A stretch of DNA of 7,533 nucleotides from an uncultured Alphaproteobacteria bacterium (GTDB lineage: Bacteria; Pseudomonadota; Alphaproteobacteria; Rs-D84), in NCBI GenBank assembly GCA_944390185.1, contig CALXPA010000042.1:1-7533 (forward strand). The letters run 5' to 3'. Made by a program: the position numbers and the translations under genes. Under the pieces are notes generated by a model. That model saw only the letters and a list, made by a program, of their open reading frames with translations, ran no database searches and was not told the DNA's origin. Position 1 is the first letter of the stretch. The number at the start of each line of letters is the position of its first letter. Positions 4,972 to 7,533 of this stretch are shown here, one piece after another.

Positions 4972-7533
4972 TCAGAACGAAATATCCGTACAGGTTTCAA
5001 CCGGTGTTTCCCATTTACTGCAATATTGGTCACCGAAAAATGGTGTTTTTGTCTGGGCACAATTCGTTACCACCGAACACTTGTGACAGACTAATGTGTC
5101 CATATCGAACATTGTCGTAATGGTTTCTTTGTAATTCCACTGTTCATTCTCGTAATACCCGGTCAGTTCTGAATCAGCCGACGTATGATCCGCCTCGTTT
5201 TGCCAATCGGCCGTGGCCGCCATAGACACCCCGGCTGCGACCGCCCCGCCGGCAATAGTCCCCGAAATAATCTGGGTTGTCGCAACGATTGTAGAGGCCG
5301 TCGCCAGTGCCGTCGCCTGTGCTGTTGTCAATGCAGCTGCCGTCCCTGCTAATGTTGTTGCCGTGACAGTAGAGGCCGCCGTCTGTGCCAGGTTGGCCGC
5401 AATCATACCGCCGACAACACCCAAACCTGCACCTGCGGTAAATACCGTCAACACCACCGATGCGGCAACCGCAATCGCGGATATCGTTATTATCCCGGTT
5501 AATGATGTGGGTGTCTTGGTTTGCCCCATCCCAGACAATTGGGCCATGTCAACGCACGCCTGGCGCGCCGCATCACGACGGGCATCTTTGCCGTTTTCAC
5601 CACGGATTTCGGCCATACGCTCTGTTATTGTGGTATAGTCTTGCTGTTGCTGCTGGGTCAATTTATCGTATTTCTCATAGTAATTTGCGCGTGCGCGTTT
5701 CAGTGCATTCTGGGTAATTTTTTGCTTTACCTGGCTGGTCAGTTCTGGGAATCGCGCCTGTTGTTCCCCGGCCCATTCGGCCATGCCGTCAACACGTCGC
5801 CCTGTGGTACAGAACTGGACCGTGGGATCAGATTCAATTATATCAAACACTTGGTCAATATCCGTACGCAGCATATTCAGTTGCGATGATATAACCTGGA
5901 TATCATATTCTGATAATTTATCTGCCCCCAGACCGATATTTTCAAAATATTCCTCTGTACTACATATATTTCCGTCGTCACCGATTGTAACACCATCCCA
6001 GTATATTGTGCCTTCGATAACGCCGCCCAGTGGTGTTGTTGGCCCCAATGCGTTTGTCGTTGCGCCAACCACGCGCCCCAGTTCTGCATCACTGACCTGG
6101 GCCACACTGGTGCGACAATTCCCCAGCGTCAGTTGATTATCTTCACCAACGGCATATTCACAAATCTTATAGTTCAACGACTGGGCGCCTAAATACGGAT
6201 CATCCAGAAACTTGTCACACGTGTCCGCATCACCGCACGCGGTAATAACGGCCTGGTCCAGGGCGGCCTGGCAATAATCTAACATTTCGTTATCGATATT
6301 CAAGAATATACCCTGGGCAACATTGTACAATTCGTCATATACGGCATCACCCTGGATGTTAGTATCGCCATAAACATGCTGGCACCCGACCAGTGTTTCA
6401 TATGGGCATATACGCATAATTGTATCTGTGTCCAGTCCGACACACTGGGTGTAATCTGGACCACATCTGTCTTCGGATTGCAGACATTCTTTGAATTGTG
6501 TTGTACATTCATTCACGCGCATTGATGCCAACCGCGCCAGTACATATTCCCATATTGGTGATGCCACGGCATCCTGGGCCGACGCAGTCGAAATTCCGCA
6601 TGCATTCAACGGCACCGTGCACAGGTTTAACATCGCCTCTGGCCTGGTAAGGCACAGGTCATATGAACCATCTGGGTCATTGGGGTCAATGTTGTCCTTG
6701 CAGGCCTGTTGGAAACAATCAGAGATATTAGCGACACAGTTTTGTCTGGCATTATCTTCTGCGATAAGTTCGGCATTCTTAATTGCCGGTGCAGATTCCC
6801 GCAAAAACGTATCCCACACCTGGTCGGCAACATCTTGACAATTTTGTGTTACACTGTCACACAGTGGTTTTTTAGACATTAATATATCGTATGTTGACGC
6901 CTGGATTTCTATGTTTGTTTTTGCGCCCTGGATGACATGCGGACGCGCATTGACACCCCGCCCGCGGGTATTTGTTGCATCAAACGCGGCAACCGACGCA
7001 CATCCAGAAAAATCCGCACCGCAACCACCGGTATCAATCATACAGTTTTTAAATTCAACTGTGCACTGCCCCAGGTCATATTTATTCGCGTTACTGATTG
7101 CGGTATACGATGCGTTAACCAATCCCATACGGGCCGCCTGTAATTTCTGATTGCTTTCGTTACGCATTTGGTCCAGGCTGTTTTCATACGCCGCGCAATC
7201 ATTGTTTATTTGCTGATTATACGCCAATCGCAGAAAATTTAACGAATTGGCGCACTCTGGGATTGCCGCCGCACATATTTCATCTGCACCGCGGAACAGC
7301 GCATCGCCCGTCTGGTCCAATACAGATTCTGTTTCATCTGTATCATCGTCAAACGATATATTCCATAAATCCAGATTCAGCCCTGATTTTTCTTCTTCAG
7401 GCTGGCTATAGACCGCATTGATGTCATAGTCATTTTCGATACTGTCAATACCAACCGTTGCCATTTGATACGATTGCTGGTCCAGTTTTTCAATCTCGGC
7501 CAATACGGCATCCAGTTCCGCATTCCGATCACT
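4972..7533 (-). CDS. Large cysteine-rich protein with C-terminal hydrophobic region (5' end outside window), function unknown
   Basis: The frame is open to the window edge; the first possible start in view is a TTG at 7501-7503 without support, so the true start and any signal peptide lie beyond 7533. Numbered from that TTG (843 residues), the protein has: an acidic helical N-terminal part (1-70); a Cys-rich region (77-463) with 26 cysteines, most spaced C-x6-C (77/84, 147/154/161/168, 215/222, 256/263, 295/302, 333/340/347/354); a helical, Gln-rich coiled-coil-like stretch (583-650); a ~100-residue Ala/Thr/Gly hydrophobic region (666-764); and a Cys-rich tail (806-838) with CHKC, ending in CTDISF. 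Residues 147-168 and 333-354 are an internal repeat. Two short helical passes through a membrane, or insertion of the hydrophobic region, are plausible but unproven. I recognise no named family; relation to the 714-aa protein is inferred from shared motifs. Residues 244-289 lie in a block identical to the decayed copy. Confidence 0.88.
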   Translation of the reverse strand, partial: SDRNAELDAVLAEIEKLDQQSYQMATVGIDSIENDYDINAVYSQPEEEKSGLNLDLWNISFDDDTDETESVLDQTGDALFRGADEICAAAIPECANSLNFLRLAYNQQINNDCAAYENSLDQMRNESNQKLQAARMGLVNASYTAISNANKYDLGQCTVEFKNCMIDTGGCGADFSGCASVAAFDATNTRGRGVNARPHVIQGAKTNIEIQASTYDILMSKKPLCDSVTQNCQDVADQVWDTFLRESAPAIKNAELIAEDNARQNCVANISDCFQQACKDNIDPNDPDGSYDLCLTRPEAMLNLCTVPLNACGISTASAQDAVASPIWEYVLARLASMRVNECTTQFKECLQSEDRCGPDYTQCVGLDTDTIMRICPYETLVGCQHVYGDTNIQGDAVYDELYNVAQGIFLNIDNEMLDYCQAALDQAVITACGDADTCDKFLDDPYLGAQSLNYKICEYAVGEDNQLTLGNCRTSVAQVSDAELGRVVGATTNALGPTTPLGGVIEGTIYWDGVTIGDDGNICSTEEYFENIGLGADKLSEYDIQVISSQLNMLRTDIDQVFDIIESDPTVQFCTTGRRVDGMAEWAGEQQARFPELTSQVKQKITQNALKRARANYYEKYDKLTQQQQQDYTTITERMAEIRGENGKDARRDAARQACVDMAQLSGMGQTKTPTSLTGIITISAIAVAASVVLTVFTAGAGLGVVGGMIAANLAQTAASTVTATTLAGTAAALTTAQATALATASTIVATTQIISGTIAGGAVAAGVSMAATADWQNEADHTSADSELTGYYENEQWNYKETITTMFDMDTLVCHKCSVVTNCAQTKTPFFGDQYCSKWETPVETCTDISF
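5212..5508 (-). other. Coding for the long Ala/Thr/Gly hydrophobic region of the large protein
   Basis: Residues 666-764 are almost free of charged side chains: an aliphatic part (IITISAIAVAASVVLTVF), a Gly-rich turn (AGAGLGVVGGM), an Ala/Thr-rich stretch, then a second aliphatic and Gly-rich part (IISGTIAGGAVAAGV). This fits a membrane-inserting hairpin or several short helices packed through small residues. It takes the place that the glycine zippers hold in the 714-aa protein. Confidence 0.7.
6442..6507 (-). repeat. Cysteine-repeat module, second copy (first copy at 7000-7065)
   Basis: Residues 333-354 and 147-168 of the large protein share the pattern C-T-x2-F-K-x-C-x6-C-G-x-D-[FY]-x2-C, four cysteines each exactly seven apart. 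The repeat is visible in the protein but not as near-identical DNA, so the duplication is old and the pattern is conserved by selection. Confidence 0.8.
6635..6771 (-). repeat. 137-bp perfect inverted repeat, right arm (in the intact large gene)
   Basis: This arm is the exact reverse complement of 3894-4030 and lies in the middle of the intact gene, coding for residues from ELIAED to TRPEA. Its codon use differs from the surrounding gene: it holds two CTT leucine codons and an AGG arginine codon, which I did not find in the other parts of this gene that I read, and an AGA, which I found only once elsewhere. The decayed copy uses CTT outside the block as well. Confidence 0.95.

Noticed and set aside
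5079..5095. CHKC near the C-terminus of the large protein as a thioredoxin-like active site
   Set aside because: CxxC alone is weak; it lies in a Cys-rich tail without the surrounding thioredoxin-fold sequence.
5213..5638. Plus-strand open frame of 141 codons opposite the hydrophobic region of the large gene
   Set aside because: It mirrors the Ala/Thr/Gly codons of the minus-strand gene, has no ribosome-binding site and no recognisable domain; the minus-strand frame is longer and has clear family motifs.
3894..6771. Composite transposon bounded by the 137-bp inverted repeats
   Set aside because: The arms are coding sequence inside paralogous genes, with no transposase between them and no target-site duplication, so they are not mobile-element ends.
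1..7533. tRNA, rRNA or CRISPR array
   Set aside because: No cloverleaf, ribosomal RNA sequence or regularly spaced short repeats were seen on either strand.

Overview
The window looks like chromosomal DNA of a Gram-negative alphaproteobacterium of roughly balanced GC content. The class assignment rests mainly on the 3' end of an lpxI gene (the lipid A UDP-2,3-diacylglucosamine hydrolase used by many alphaproteobacteria) and on codon use. I cannot place it below class level.

Layout: (1) Positions 1-522 (+) hold the C-terminal catalytic domain of LpxI, its start lying upstream of the window. (2) A strong 14-bp hairpin with A and T tracts (537-571) is a bidirectional terminator between lpxI and the convergent next gene. 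(3) Positions 600-2744 (-) encode a 714-aa exported protein with a signal peptide, 26 cysteines and two glycine-zipper hydrophobic segments. (4) A 136-bp AT-rich divergent intergenic region (2745-2880) carries promoters for both sides. (5) Positions 2881-3855 (+) encode a 324-aa protein with two membrane helices, a long Pro-rich linker and an unrecognised C-terminal domain. Its promoter spacing implies a leaderless mRNA. (6) Positions 3858-4943 (+) hold a decayed gene, three out-of-frame or deleted segments of a relative of the next gene. (7) Positions 4972-7533 (-) encode a protein of more than 850 aa, very rich in cysteine, with a ~100-residue Ala/Thr/Gly hydrophobic region. Its 5' end is outside the window.

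The main biological story is a family of large, cysteine-rich, probably envelope or surface proteins unrelated to any family I can name. The 714-aa protein, the large 3' protein and the decayed copy belong to it. Shared marks are cysteines repeatedly spaced C-x6-C, a CQD...VW..F motif, Gly/Ala-rich hydrophobic segments, and the same C-terminal ending C-T-D-x-x-F in the two intact genes.

The decayed copy lies in inverted orientation to the large gene. It shares with it a perfect 137-bp block (3894-4030 versus 6635-6771) flanked by sequence that is only about 60-73% identical, where 12 of 13 differences on one side are synonymous. That pattern is the signature of recent gene conversion. It also means the two copies could act as an invertible or donor/recipient pair for a probable surface protein. 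This is the most unusual feature of the window; whether it is an active variation system is inference.
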